This document shows, piece after piece, positions 24,039 to 32,631 of a DNA stretch of 39,695 nucleotides. Numbering within the stretch: the first letter of the stretch is position 1; every line of letters begins with the position of its first letter. The notes under the pieces were generated by a model that searched no databases, had not been told where the DNA came from, and saw nothing but the letters and a program-made list of their open reading frames with translations. The DNA lies in NCBI GenBank assembly GCA_031278095.1, contig JAITLC010000115.1, positions 1-39,695 on the forward strand, written 5' to 3'. This stretch comes from Treponema sp. GTDB lineage: Bacteria; Spirochaetota; Spirochaetia; Treponematales; Breznakiellaceae. Position numbers and translations under genes: made by a program.

Positions 24039-26123
24039 ATGTATATAAACAGAAAGTTAATCATTATCGGCGCCGCGGGTGTCCTTCTTATTATCCTTTT
24101 GACGCTTGGGGGTATCTTTCTCTTCGGCAGAAAGAAAGACGCCGGAGTTCCAGGCGGGGAGGCCGTAACAACTCTGTCTTCCGGTGAAGACATAAATCAG
24201 TCACGGCAAAATATCCTCAACCTGGCAAGGGATTACATCGGTCAGGGTGAATACGACCGGGCTCTGGATCTTTTGGACAAGCTTCTGATTGAGGATTCTT
24301 CCGATGCCGAAGCCCGCGAACTGCGGGATCTGGCTCTGCGGGAACGCAGCCTCCATGAGGAAAATTCTTCCCGTGCAAGCCTTGATGCGGCCGAGGAAGC
24401 GCTCCGGCAGGCTGCGGCCCGGCAGGCTTCTCCGGTGGTGGATGCCGCCGCTGTAGCCGCCGCACTGGAAACCATGTCCCGGACAAACCAGTTGAACAGG
24501 GAGGAACAGCAGGCTCAAGCCGAGCGTGAGGCGGCCCGTGCCCGGCAGGCCGAAGAGGAACGGCAGCGTCAGGAAACCTTGGCCATGGAAAAGGCTCAGC
24601 AGGAAGCGGAACAGAGAGCCGCAGCGGAGGCGGAAGCCGCCCGCCGCAAGGCCCAGGAAGAAGAGATGGCTCGGCAGTCCCGTGAACTGCGGGAGAAGAT
24701 GCAGGCGGTCAACGATCTGGTGAGTCAGGGTAAGGCCCTTCTTGCAAAAGACAGTTTTGAAGAGGCAAAGGCCGTCTTTGAGGATGCCCGGTCGCGGATG
24801 CCTTCCGGAGAGAACCGTTTTGAAGGGCAGAAACTCTCCGAAATAGCCGATGCCTGGTACGACACATATTCGCGGCACCGGCAGGACGGAGCCGGAGCGG
24901 ATGCCGCCAAACAGACCGGCGCCCTGGCTTCCGAGGCTTCGGCAAAGGATGCCACTCAGGCTCAGCCTCACTATACCATGGGGAGACTCTACCGGGATCT
25001 TCATCAATGGGATAATTCCGTTAAGGAATTCAAGGAAGCGGTTCGCCTTGAACCGAATAACTATATCTACTCTTTCGAACTCGGGCGGGCTCATTACCAG
25101 TCCCGGAATTTCTCCGAAGCCCGGCAGGCATTTGAAACCGCAACTCATCTGAAGGCCGACTTTGAACCTGCCTGGTACAATCTGGGAGGAACACTCAGGG
25201 CTCTCGGCCGGATGGATGATGCCCTCAAAGCGTATCAGAAGGCCGTTTTGGTAAAGCCCGATTATGCCGTTGCCCATCGGGAGATCGGCCGGATTCTGGC
25301 GCTCAAGGGAGACAACAGGGGCGCCATTGAGGCCTTCAACAAGGCCCTGCAGTACAATCCCAATGATTTGGCTGCCCTGAGGGAACTTGGCGCCGCCCAG
25401 AATGTTACAGGCAACTTCAGCGCCGCGGAGGCTTCATTCAATAAGGCGCTTATGGGCGACAGTAATGACGCGCAGACCAACTACAACATGGCGGTGGTAA
25501 AGATCAGCCTCGGCAAGGGGAATGAGGCGGTGAGTTTTGCGCAGAAGGCGGTAGATCGGGCTCCTGGTAATGCCGGCTATCTCTATACTCTGGGCCTTTC
25601 GCACGAGAGTGCCGGAAACCTTGACGGAGCTATCCGCGCTTATGCCGGCGCCGCATCTCTTGATCCCTCTTATGTAAAGCCGCGGGTCAATTTGGGGAAC
25701 ATATATTTGGCAAATGGTTTTACCGATGAAGCGCTCCGCTATCTGAGCGAAGCCTTCAAACTGGAACCTGCCAATTTCGAGGTAAACAATAACCTTGGCG
25801 GAGTCTATGCCCGGAAGGAAAACTGGACAGGCAGCATGGAACATTACGAGCGCGCCCTGCAGACAAAACCCCGTGACCCGACTGTATTGCTCAATCTTTC
25901 CAGAGCCTATGTGGGAGCCGGAAAACTTGACAAGGCACGGGATACCTACAAGGAACTACTCGGCATCGAAAAGAATAACTGGGATGCCGCCATGGAGCTG
26001 GGCAAAACCTATGCGAGCCTTGGGGATTCGGGGGAAACCAAAAAAATTCTCAATGATTTACTGAAACGGAATCCTTCCTATGCCCAGCGTAGTGAAGCTG
26101 AACGCATTTTGGCAGGTTTATGA
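24039..26123 (+). CDS. Membrane-anchored coiled-coil/TPR protein
   Basis: A 694-residue protein. A basic start is followed by one membrane helix at about 7-30, so the rest is probably periplasmic. Residues 50-100 form an initial TPR-like pair, and 115-235 a long coiled coil rich in A, E, Q and R. From about 305 to 690 come some ten TPR units such as AHYQSRNFSEARQAFETATH and AYVGAGKLDKARDTYKELLG. It probably organises a multiprotein envelope complex. An AGGAG site precedes ATG 24039. Its stop overlaps the start of the next gene (ATGA at 26120-26123). I cannot name a specific partner. Confidence 0.8.
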   Translation: MYINRKLIIIGAAGVLLIILLTLGGIFLFGRKKDAGVPGGEAVTTLSSGEDINQSRQNILNLARDYIGQGEYDRALDLLDKLLIEDSSDAEARELRDLALRERSLHEENSSRASLDAAEEALRQAAARQASPVVDAAAVAAALETMSRTNQLNREEQQAQAEREAARARQAEEERQRQETLAMEKAQQEAEQRAAAEAEAARRKAQEEEMARQSRELREKMQAVNDLVSQGKALLAKDSFEEAKAVFEDARSRMPSGENRFEGQKLSEIADAWYDTYSRHRQDGAGADAAKQTGALASEASAKDATQAQPHYTMGRLYRDLHQWDNSVKEFKEAVRLEPNNYIYSFELGRAHYQSRNFSEARQAFETATHLKADFEPAWYNLGGTLRALGRMDDALKAYQKAVLVKPDYAVAHREIGRILALKGDNRGAIEAFNKALQYNPNDLAALRELGAAQNVTGNFSAAEASFNKALMGDSNDAQTNYNMAVVKISLGKGNEAVSFAQKAVDRAPGNAGYLYTLGLSHESAGNLDGAIRAYAGAASLDPSYVKPRVNLGNIYLANGFTDEALRYLSEAFKLEPANFEVNNNLGGVYARKENWTGSMEHYERALQTKPRDPTVLLNLSRAYVGAGKLDKARDTYKELLGIEKNNWDAAMELGKTYASLGDSGETKKILNDLLKRNPSYAQRSEAERILAGL

Positions 26124-27364
26124 ACGATACTCCCGGTGCTCCAGAAAGAAAATCCGCAGTCTTCGGCGAAGCCCGGTCAAAACCGGAAACCACCGGGAAG
26201 AAACCGGCGGATGACAGGGAAAGGCGCCGGTTTGAAAGACGCAAACATGAGCTTCATACTCCGGAACGGATGATCCAGAATATGGTTCTGGGCGTCATAC
26301 TTGTCGTGCTGCTCCTTGTGGTATGCCGGCTTTTTGCGCCTTTTTTTACAGTTCTGCTTTGGTCGGTGCTGCTCTATATTATTTTGAGTCCTCTCCATCA
26401 CCGGTTTATACGGAAGCTTGCCTTCAAAACCCGGAGGGAGATGCTTCTTAAAAATATCTGGGCTGCGGTTTTTGCCCTTCTTACATTGGTACTAATTCTG
26501 TTGCCCATCTCTTTTGTAGGTTCGCTTTTCTTAAGGCAGATCCTGGATCTTCTCCGTACGGTCCGGAGTGTTTTCTATACACGGCCTGCCATAATGAGCG
26601 ATATCATTGAAAGCGTAACGGATTTTTTGCGGGAATTCAGTTCCGGGCAAATTGATATTTCCGCCGATGAAATTTGGCGTCAGATCTTTGTCTCTCTCAG
26701 TTCCGGACTCCAAAACATGATATCCCTGAGCAGTAATTTTGTCCGCAATGTGGGAAACTTTGTGCTCGGCGTCGTGCTTCTGCTCTTCTGCCTCTTCTTT
26801 TTATTTTCCGACGGTCCTTATCTTTCAAGACTTGTGCTTCATGCCATTCCCCTCAAGCAAGAGTACCTTAGTACCCTGACAAAAAAATTCATGGAAATCA
26901 CAAGGAATCTGATTTCAGGCTATATCATGGTAGCTCTGATTCAGGCGGTGGTAGCCTACATTGTTTTTGCTATTTTTGATGTGAAGGGAGCCCTGGTTTT
27001 TGCGGCCCTTACCTTTATCGCGGTATTTATACCCATGATCGGAGGCGGCCTTGTGTGGCTTCCCCTGGGAATCATGCGTCTTGCCATGGGAGATGTCACC
27101 GGAGGCATACTATTCCTGGCGGTTTCGGGATTCTGTATTTCCCTTCTGGATAATTTTCTTCGCCCTATGTTCCTCAAGGATCGTATTCAACTGCATCCCC
27201 TGATCATCTTCTTTGCCATTTTCGGCGGGATACGGGTATTTGGTTTTAACGGCATCATTCTGGGGCCTATGGTGGTGATTCTCTTCCTTACGGTACTCGA
27301 TCTTTTTCTGACGGAACACAGTATGAGCCATGAAGAAGATATTGACTTGACGGAGCAGGTATGA
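26120..27364 (+). CDS. AI-2E family transporter (PerM/YdiK-like)
   Basis: A 414-residue membrane protein of the AI-2E transporter family. An unusually charged N-terminal extension (about 1-50, KPADDRERRRFERRK) precedes the membrane region. Helices follow at about 53-95, 108-130, 210-240, 270-340 and 345-395, with the family pattern of a conserved C-terminal half (FIPMIGGGLVWLPLG, FLRPMFLKDR, GFNGIILGPM). Members export autoinducer-2 or act as Na+/H+ antiporters; the substrate here is unknown. It is coupled by ATGA overlaps to the TPR gene before it and the ACT gene after it (27361-27364). Confidence 0.88.
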   Translation: MNDTPGAPERKSAVFGEARSKPETTGKKPADDRERRRFERRKHELHTPERMIQNMVLGVILVVLLLVVCRLFAPFFTVLLWSVLLYIILSPLHHRFIRKLAFKTRREMLLKNIWAAVFALLTLVLILLPISFVGSLFLRQILDLLRTVRSVFYTRPAIMSDIIESVTDFLREFSSGQIDISADEIWRQIFVSLSSGLQNMISLSSNFVRNVGNFVLGVVLLLFCLFFLFSDGPYLSRLVLHAIPLKQEYLSTLTKKFMEITRNLISGYIMVALIQAVVAYIVFAIFDVKGALVFAALTFIAVFIPMIGGGLVWLPLGIMRLAMGDVTGGILFLAVSGFCISLLDNFLRPMFLKDRIQLHPLIIFFAIFGGIRVFGFNGIILGPMVVILFLTVLDLFLTEHSMSHEEDIDLTEQV

Positions 27365-27630
27365 ACGCAATCGTTACGGTAGTGGGAACCGACAGGGTCG
27401 GTATCATCGCCAGAGTTTCTGCATTCCTGGCGGAACGGAACATCAATATCGAAGACATCAGCCAGACGATTCTTTCCGGTAATTTTGTAATGATGATGAT
27501 GGTGGATCTTTCTTCCAGTACCAGGGCTCTTGAGACGGTAAAGCAGGAACTCTCCAAAATGGGTGAAGAGATGAATGTTTCAATCTCGGTGATGCACGAG
27601 AGAGTCTTTTCCGCGATGCACAGGATCTGA
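27361..27630 (+). CDS. ACT-domain protein (UPF0237 type)
   Basis: An 89-residue single ACT domain starting [20 protein letters not shown], with [12 protein letters not shown] and FVMMMMVDL strands. The G-T-D-R-V-G-I loop is the usual ligand site for amino acids in ACT domains. This small protein is commonly encoded right before a DUF711/PFL-like gene, as here (two bases apart), and the two probably work together. The ligand is unknown. It resembles GcvR-like ACT proteins but lacks a second domain. Confidence 0.88.
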   Translation: MNAIVTVVGTDRVGIIARVSAFLAERNINIEDISQTILSGNFVMMMMVDLSSSTRALETVKQELSKMGEEMNVSISVMHERVFSAMHRI

Positions 27631-27632
27631 AA

Positions 27633-28994
27633 GTGCTGTTTACTCCGTTTGAAATTCAGGAAACGGTCGATATGTTCATGCGCTACAGGCTGGACATACG
27701 GACCATTACCATGGGAATATCCCTTCTCGATTGCGCCAGCTCTTCAGGGGAGGAGAGCCGCCGCCGGATACGGGAAAAACTGCTCCGCCTTGCTGGAAAA
27801 CTGGTGCAGACAGGACGGGACATCGAAACGGAATACGGTATCCCCATAATCAACAGGCGCATTGCCGTTACCCCGGTTGCCCTGGTGGCAGGCGCTTCCG
27901 GCGACAACGATTATACTGCTTTTGCAAAAACCCTAGATTCGGTTGCTTCGGAACTGGGAGTGGATTTTGTGGGTGGTTTTTCCGCGCTTGTACAGAAGGG
28001 CTTTACCGAAAGCGACAGAAAACTTGTAGATTCAATTCCCTCCGCCCTGGCGGAAACGGAACGGGTTTGCTCTTCTGTAAACCTTGCCTCCAGCAAGTCG
28101 GGTATCAACATGGATGCGGTACGACGCATGGGAGAGATAGTAAAGGACACTGCGGAAAAGACTGCGGACAGGGATGGTATCGGATGCGCAAAGCTCGTGG
28201 TTTTCTGCAACGCTCCTGAGGATAATCCCTTTATGGCCGGGGCCTTCCACGGAACAGGGGAGGGGGAGGCATGTCTTAACGTGGGTGTCTCGGGTCCGGG
28301 GGCGGTAAAAGCCGCCCTGGAGAATCACCGGGGTGCCGGTTTTGATGAGCTTGCCGATGTGATAAAGAAGACGGCCTTCAAGATAACCCGCATGGGACAG
28401 CTTGTCGGTATGGAAGCCGCCAGACGCCTCAACGTGCCCTTTGGAATACTCGATCTTTCACTGGCTCCCACCCCGGCGGTGGGGGATTCGGTGGCCCGGA
28501 TTCTGGAAGAGATGGGCCTTGAGTCTGCGGGAACGCACGGCACTACCGCCGCCCTGGCCATGCTTACCGATATGGTCAAGAAGGGAGGCGTCATGGCCTC
28601 TACCCACGTGGGGGGCTTCTCCGGAGCCTTTATTCCGGTGAGCGAAGACGAAGGCATGGTTGCCGCGCTGCGTTCCGGTTCCATATGCCTTGACAAGCTT
28701 GAAGCCATGACCAGTGTCTGTTCGGTGGGCCTTGACATGATAGCCCTTCCGGGAGATACCAGCGCCGCCACCATCTCTGCGATCATTGCAGACGAAATGG
28801 CCATCGGCATGGTGAACAACAAGACCACTGCGGTTCGGGTTATCCCCGTGCCGGGGAAGAGAGAAGGCGGCTGGGCGGAATTCGGCGGCCTCCTCGGAGG
28901 CGCCCCGGTCATGGCGGTGAATCCCGCAAAAAGCGACGTTTTTATCAGCCGGGGCGGTAGAATCCCGGCTCCAATACATTCATTCAAAAACTAG
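27633..28994 (+). CDS. DUF711 family (UPF0210, PFL-like) protein
   Basis: A 453-residue protein starting at GTG 27633. The opening [20 protein letters not shown] and [13 protein letters not shown] is diagnostic of the DUF711/UPF0210 family, which shares the pyruvate-formate-lyase-like barrel but lacks a glycyl radical motif. Other conserved parts are [20 protein letters not shown]-like and [14 protein letters not shown]. The biochemical role is not established. It is the last gene of the plus operon. Only 26 bases separate its stop from the convergent ABC operon, where an imperfect CCGGAAA/TTTCCCGG hairpin (28999-29018) could help end transcription. Confidence 0.88.
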   Translation: MLFTPFEIQETVDMFMRYRLDIRTITMGISLLDCASSSGEESRRRIREKLLRLAGKLVQTGRDIETEYGIPIINRRIAVTPVALVAGASGDNDYTAFAKTLDSVASELGVDFVGGFSALVQKGFTESDRKLVDSIPSALAETERVCSSVNLASSKSGINMDAVRRMGEIVKDTAEKTADRDGIGCAKLVVFCNAPEDNPFMAGAFHGTGEGEACLNVGVSGPGAVKAALENHRGAGFDELADVIKKTAFKITRMGQLVGMEAARRLNVPFGILDLSLAPTPAVGDSVARILEEMGLESAGTHGTTAALAMLTDMVKKGGVMASTHVGGFSGAFIPVSEDEGMVAALRSGSICLDKLEAMTSVCSVGLDMIALPGDTSAATISAIIADEMAIGMVNNKTTAVRVIPVPGKREGGWAEFGGLLGGAPVMAVNPAKSDVFISRGGRIPAPIHSFKN

Positions 28995-29020
28995 TGTCCG
29001 GAAAGTTGGTTATTTCCCGG

Positions 29021-29827
29021 TCAGCCCCAGACACCAAACAATGCCCTGGTGTAGGGATGCTGCGGATCTCTGTAGAGTTCCTCCGTGTCTCCGCTTTCCA
29101 CAATACGGCCCTCCTTCATCACTGCAATCCTGTCACAGAGATAGTACACTGCATTCAGGTTGTGGGAAATAAACAGCATGGTAAGAGACTCTCCCCCCGC
29201 CGCTTCCAGATTCTCGCGGAGTTCCCGGAAGAGGCCCAGAATCTGGGCCGCCACGGAGACATCCAGGGCGCTGACAGCTTCGTCGCTTACAAGCAGGGAG
29301 GGGTTCAACATTAGGGCTGAGGCAATGCAGATCCGTTGTTTCTGGCCGCCTGAAAGCTCATGGGGACGGCGTTTTTTATAGGAAGGATCGAGCCCCACAA
29401 GGGAGAGCATCCGGTCAATACGGCGGAGACGTTCCGCCCTCGTTCCTGTTTTGTGGATCAGCAGGGGTTCTTCAAGAATTGTACCGATACGTTTTACCGG
29501 ATTCAGGGAAGCGGCGGGATTCTGGAACACGGCCTGCACTTTTTTTGCCATGAAGAGTTTCCCCCGGCGCTTCCTGCCTTCAAGCCGCCGGTCAAGGCCG
29601 CCGATGAGAATCTCCCCTTCATAGTCAACGAGCCCCAGTATGCACTTTCCCAAAGTGCTCTTGCCGCAGCCGGAGGGCCCCAGAAGACCGAGAATCTCTC
29701 CCCGCCGGATCTCAAGGCTGATGTCAAAGAGGACGGGTTTTACAATCTTTCTGCCGAAAACGCCGTAGGGACGGCTTATATAACGGCTGGATACTCCCCG
29801 GACAGAAAGGAGAATTTCATTCTCCAT
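29021..29827 (-). CDS. Peptide/nickel-type ABC transporter ATP-binding protein (OppF/DppF-like)
   Basis: A 268-residue ATPase with Walker A GPSGCGKST, the Q-loop FQNPAASLNP, signature LSGGQKQRICIA, Walker B LLVSDEAVSALD (in which the usual E after D is retained) and the switch histidine in ISHN. The family motif RPHELSGGQ and the C-terminal QHPYTRALFG are present. The ATG at 29827 follows AGGAGG and overlaps the end of the partner ATPase gene by 11 bases; an upstream in-frame extension is unlikely. It lacks the oligopeptide C-terminal zinc domain of OppD. Last gene of the transporter operon. Confidence 0.9.
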   Translation of the reverse strand: MENEILLSVRGVSSRYISRPYGVFGRKIVKPVLFDISLEIRRGEILGLLGPSGCGKSTLGKCILGLVDYEGEILIGGLDRRLEGRKRRGKLFMAKKVQAVFQNPAASLNPVKRIGTILEEPLLIHKTGTRAERLRRIDRMLSLVGLDPSYKKRRPHELSGGQKQRICIASALMLNPSLLVSDEAVSALDVSVAAQILGLFRELRENLEAAGGESLTMLFISHNLNAVYYLCDRIAVMKEGRIVESGDTEELYRDPQHPYTRALFGVWG

Positions 29828-30842
29828 ACGGCCTCCTGCAGTACACGATATGCTCTCCGCCGCCTGCAGAGGCAGCCGGAACATTCCGCCGGGCTAACGG
29901 TACCGGGCGAAGATGTACCGGAAGCTTCCCCTCAGGAAACGCCTCGCGGCATTCATCAAGGGCCAGGCTGCAGCGGGGAACGAAGGGGCAGCCCGGGAAT
30001 TTTTCTTCGATGGAAGGAACCTTGCCGGGGATGCCCGCCAGCGGCTTATCCCGCATTCCGGCGCCGGGAACCGCCAGAGACAGACCCCTTGTGTAAGGAT
30101 GGAGGGGCCGTGAAAACACTTCTTCCGCGGAACCCGATTCAACTATCTTTCCCGCATACATTACCAGCACCTGATCGCAGAATTTGCGGACAACGGAGAG
30201 ATCGTGGGAAATGTAGAGGATCGCGGTCTTCATTGTCCGGTTAAGTTTTTTAAGGAGTTCCAGGATCTGGGACTGGGTATCCATGTCCAGAGCCGTGGCA
30301 GGTTCGTCGGCAATGAGGAGCCGCGGCCGGTTTATCATCGCCAGAGCAATCATTACCCGCTGACACATGCCGCCGGAAAGCTGGTGAGGGTAGGCTTCGC
30401 GGAGTTTTTCGGGATCTGGCAGGCCCAGTTCCCCCATAATCTGCAGAACCTCTGTGCGGATACGTTTTTTGTCTTTTTCTCCGTGCAGGGCGAGCGTTTC
30501 GCCTATCTGGAACCCTATTTTAAGAAGGGGGTTGAGTGATTCCGCCGATTCCTGAAAGATCATGGAAATGTCTTTTCCCCGAATTTGACAGAGTTCCTGT
30601 TCGCTTTTCCGCAAGAGATCTTCCCCGTCAAAATACACCTTCCCGCTGTTTGCCGCAATTCCTTCCGGCAGAAGTCCTGTTATCGAAAGGGCCGTAAGAC
30701 TCTTCCCGCAGCCGGATTCCCCGACAAGGCCCGTGATCCCGGCCTCCCGGATCGAAAAGCTTATGTTTCGTACCGCCTCAAGCCATTCCCTGTTCCGCTT
30801 CAGGCCCACCGACAGATTTTCTACGGATAAAATTTTTTTCAC
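29817..30842 (-). CDS. Peptide/nickel-type ABC transporter ATP-binding protein (OppD/DppD-like)
   Basis: A 341-residue ATPase with Walker A GESGCGKS, FQESAESLNPL, signature LSGGMCQRVMIALA, Walker B LLIADEPATALD and ISHDLS. The oligopeptide C-terminal domain is present with GCPFVPRCSLALDEC, its cysteines consistent with a metal cluster or zinc site. The start is GTG 30842, overlapping the stop of the upstream permease gene (GTGA, 30839-30842). Paired with OppF-like ATPase downstream. Confidence 0.92.
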   Translation of the reverse strand: MKKILSVENLSVGLKRNREWLEAVRNISFSIREAGITGLVGESGCGKSLTALSITGLLPEGIAANSGKVYFDGEDLLRKSEQELCQIRGKDISMIFQESAESLNPLLKIGFQIGETLALHGEKDKKRIRTEVLQIMGELGLPDPEKLREAYPHQLSGGMCQRVMIALAMINRPRLLIADEPATALDMDTQSQILELLKKLNRTMKTAILYISHDLSVVRKFCDQVLVMYAGKIVESGSAEEVFSRPLHPYTRGLSLAVPGAGMRDKPLAGIPGKVPSIEEKFPGCPFVPRCSLALDECREAFPEGKLPVHLRPVPLARRNVPAASAGGGEHIVYCRRPYGE

Positions 30843-31693
30843 AGGCGGCCTGCACTGTAACGGCGCTTCAGTCCTTCACCCAGAGTGTGGAAGGCGATTA
30901 CGGTAAGCATGATAAAGAGCCCCGGAGCAAGGGCGCACCAGGGGGCGTTGAAGAGAAAATTCTGGGATTCGGAGAGCATCCTTCCCCAACTCGGAACCGG
31001 CGGCTGAATCCCCAGACCCAGGTAACTCATGGAAGCTTCCGCCATGATCGCATTGGAGAGCCCCAATACAACGGCAGAAAGAATGTTTGGAACAAGATTC
31101 GGCAGTATGTGACGGAGAATGATTCTTCCGTGTGACGCACCCTGAAGCCGCACGAGGAGCACAAAATCCCTGTTCTTGTATTCCAAAGCGCCCGAGCGGC
31201 TGATACGGGTAAAACCGGGAATAAAGAGGATCAGAAGGGAAACTATCAGAGTACCCTCCCCTCCTCCCAGCAGAGCCGCCATTGCCAGCGCAAAGAGTAT
31301 GCCCGGAAAGGAACTGATGATGTCCATGAGCCGCATCACTGCCTCGTCGGGAAGGCCTCCCGAATAGCCTGAGGCAAGCCCGGTGACGGTACCCAGGATA
31401 GCGCTTCCCGTTACGGTGAGCAAAGCCGTCATGAGGGTGTACCTTGCCCCCGCCATGATCCTGGAAAAAACATCCCTGCCGAAGTTATCTGTTCCCAGAA
31501 GGTGACTCTGGCCCGGACTCAAAAAACGCTGTTCGTTATCCATGGCATTGTAGTCGTAGGGCATGTATGCCAGACTGAGCAGGGCCATCCCCGCGACGAG
31601 GGCAATCAAAACAGAACCTGCCGCAATGTCAAAGAAATGATCCTCACGCCGGTTTTCTTTTTCCGAACCGTTCAATCCTGTAAATCCTTTCAA
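30839..31693 (-). CDS. Peptide/nickel-type ABC transporter permease (OppC/DppC-like)
   Basis: A 284-residue inner-membrane permease. After a charged N-terminus, a helix at about 25-45 is followed by the periplasmic LGTDNFGRDVFSRIMAGARY typical of OppC/DppC. The transport core has further helices at about 85-270, and the EAA loop with G lies around LLVRLQGASHGRIILRHILP. Its ATG overlaps the OppB-like stop by four bases. One of two permease halves. Confidence 0.92.
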   Translation of the reverse strand: MKGFTGLNGSEKENRREDHFFDIAAGSVLIALVAGMALLSLAYMPYDYNAMDNEQRFLSPGQSHLLGTDNFGRDVFSRIMAGARYTLMTALLTVTGSAILGTVTGLASGYSGGLPDEAVMRLMDIISSFPGILFALAMAALLGGGEGTLIVSLLILFIPGFTRISRSGALEYKNRDFVLLVRLQGASHGRIILRHILPNLVPNILSAVVLGLSNAIMAEASMSYLGLGIQPPVPSWGRMLSESQNFLFNAPWCALAPGLFIMLTVIAFHTLGEGLKRRYSAGRL

Positions 31694-32631
31694 AGTCTGA
31701 TCCTGGGATCAATAAACTGTATGGCAATATCCACAAGAGTATTTGCAAGAATAACGGCAAAAGCGATATAGACCAGCAGCGTTTGTACCAGTGGATAATC
31801 ACGGGAACTTATCGAGGTGATAAGAAGCCTGCCGATTCCCGGTATCGTAAAAACCTGTTCGATGACAATGCTGCCTGAAAAAACTTCCCCGATGATCATA
31901 CCCAGTATGGTTACTGCGGGGATAAGCGCATTTTTAAACACATGGCGGCGCAGCACCAGAGAAAAAGACGCTCCCTTGCTCCGGGCGGTACGGGCATAGG
32001 GAGATTCGAGCTGGGCGGCAATGGAGGAACGCAGAAACTTTATCACTATTGCCGCATTGGGTATGGCAATGGCCAGTGCGGGAAAGACAAGGCAGCCGAA
32101 GAAACCGCGGGGACTTTCCCTGAACGGTACAAAGGCCCCCGGAGAAAAAAACTTAAAGAGTATACCGAAGACCCAGATAAAGAGAACTCCCAGAAAAAAA
32201 CCCGGAACGGAAATTCCGGCCGCCGCCATGGTGTTAATGATCCTGTTGAGAAGGGAACCGGTTTTTCCCGCGGCAGGCAGGGAAAAAAACAGAGACAGTA
32301 TTATTATAAAGACAAGGGAAAGGAGGGCAAGGCTGAACGTAACGGGGAGCCGGCTCAGTACCAGATCCGAAATGGCTTCCCCGCGGAAACGGACGGAGTT
32401 CCCCAGATTTCCGCCCGCAAAACCACGGAGCCAGGAAAGGTAACGTTCCGCCGCACTGCGGTCAAGACCGAATTCTTCCCGCAGGGCCGCCACCTGTTCT
32501 TCGCCGGCCTCAGTCCCCAGTATAAGACTTGCCGCGTCTCCGGGTATCAGGGAAAAGCAGGCAAAGGTCAAAAGGGATACCAGAAAGAGCGTCAACAGCG
32601 TTAGCGCAAGCCTGCGGGCAAGGAAAGACAT
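31690..32631 (-). CDS. Peptide/nickel-type ABC transporter permease (OppB/DppB-like)
   Basis: A 313-residue permease. The N-terminal helix (LALTLLTLFLVSLLTFACF) is followed by the conserved LIPGDAA and LGLDRSAAERYLSWLRGFAGG-like region (LREEFGLDRS, then GNLGNSVRF) of OppB/DppB. Six membrane helices are expected. The EAA loop is TARSKGASFSLVLRRHVFKN. The conserved C-terminal QTLLVYIAFAVILANTLVDI is present. Its ATG follows directly after the stop of the solute-binding protein gene. Confidence 0.92.
   Translation of the reverse strand: MSFLARRLALTLLTLFLVSLLTFACFSLIPGDAASLILGTEAGEEQVAALREEFGLDRSAAERYLSWLRGFAGGNLGNSVRFRGEAISDLVLSRLPVTFSLALLSLVFIIILSLFFSLPAAGKTGSLLNRIINTMAAAGISVPGFFLGVLFIWVFGILFKFFSPGAFVPFRESPRGFFGCLVFPALAIAIPNAAIVIKFLRSSIAAQLESPYARTARSKGASFSLVLRRHVFKNALIPAVTILGMIIGEVFSGSIVIEQVFTIPGIGRLLITSISSRDYPLVQTLLVYIAFAVILANTLVDIAIQFIDPRIRL

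Noticed and set aside
24201-25277. 358-codon minus frame across the TPR protein
   Set aside because: A shadow of the repetitive TPR/coiled-coil gene on the other strand, with no start signal.
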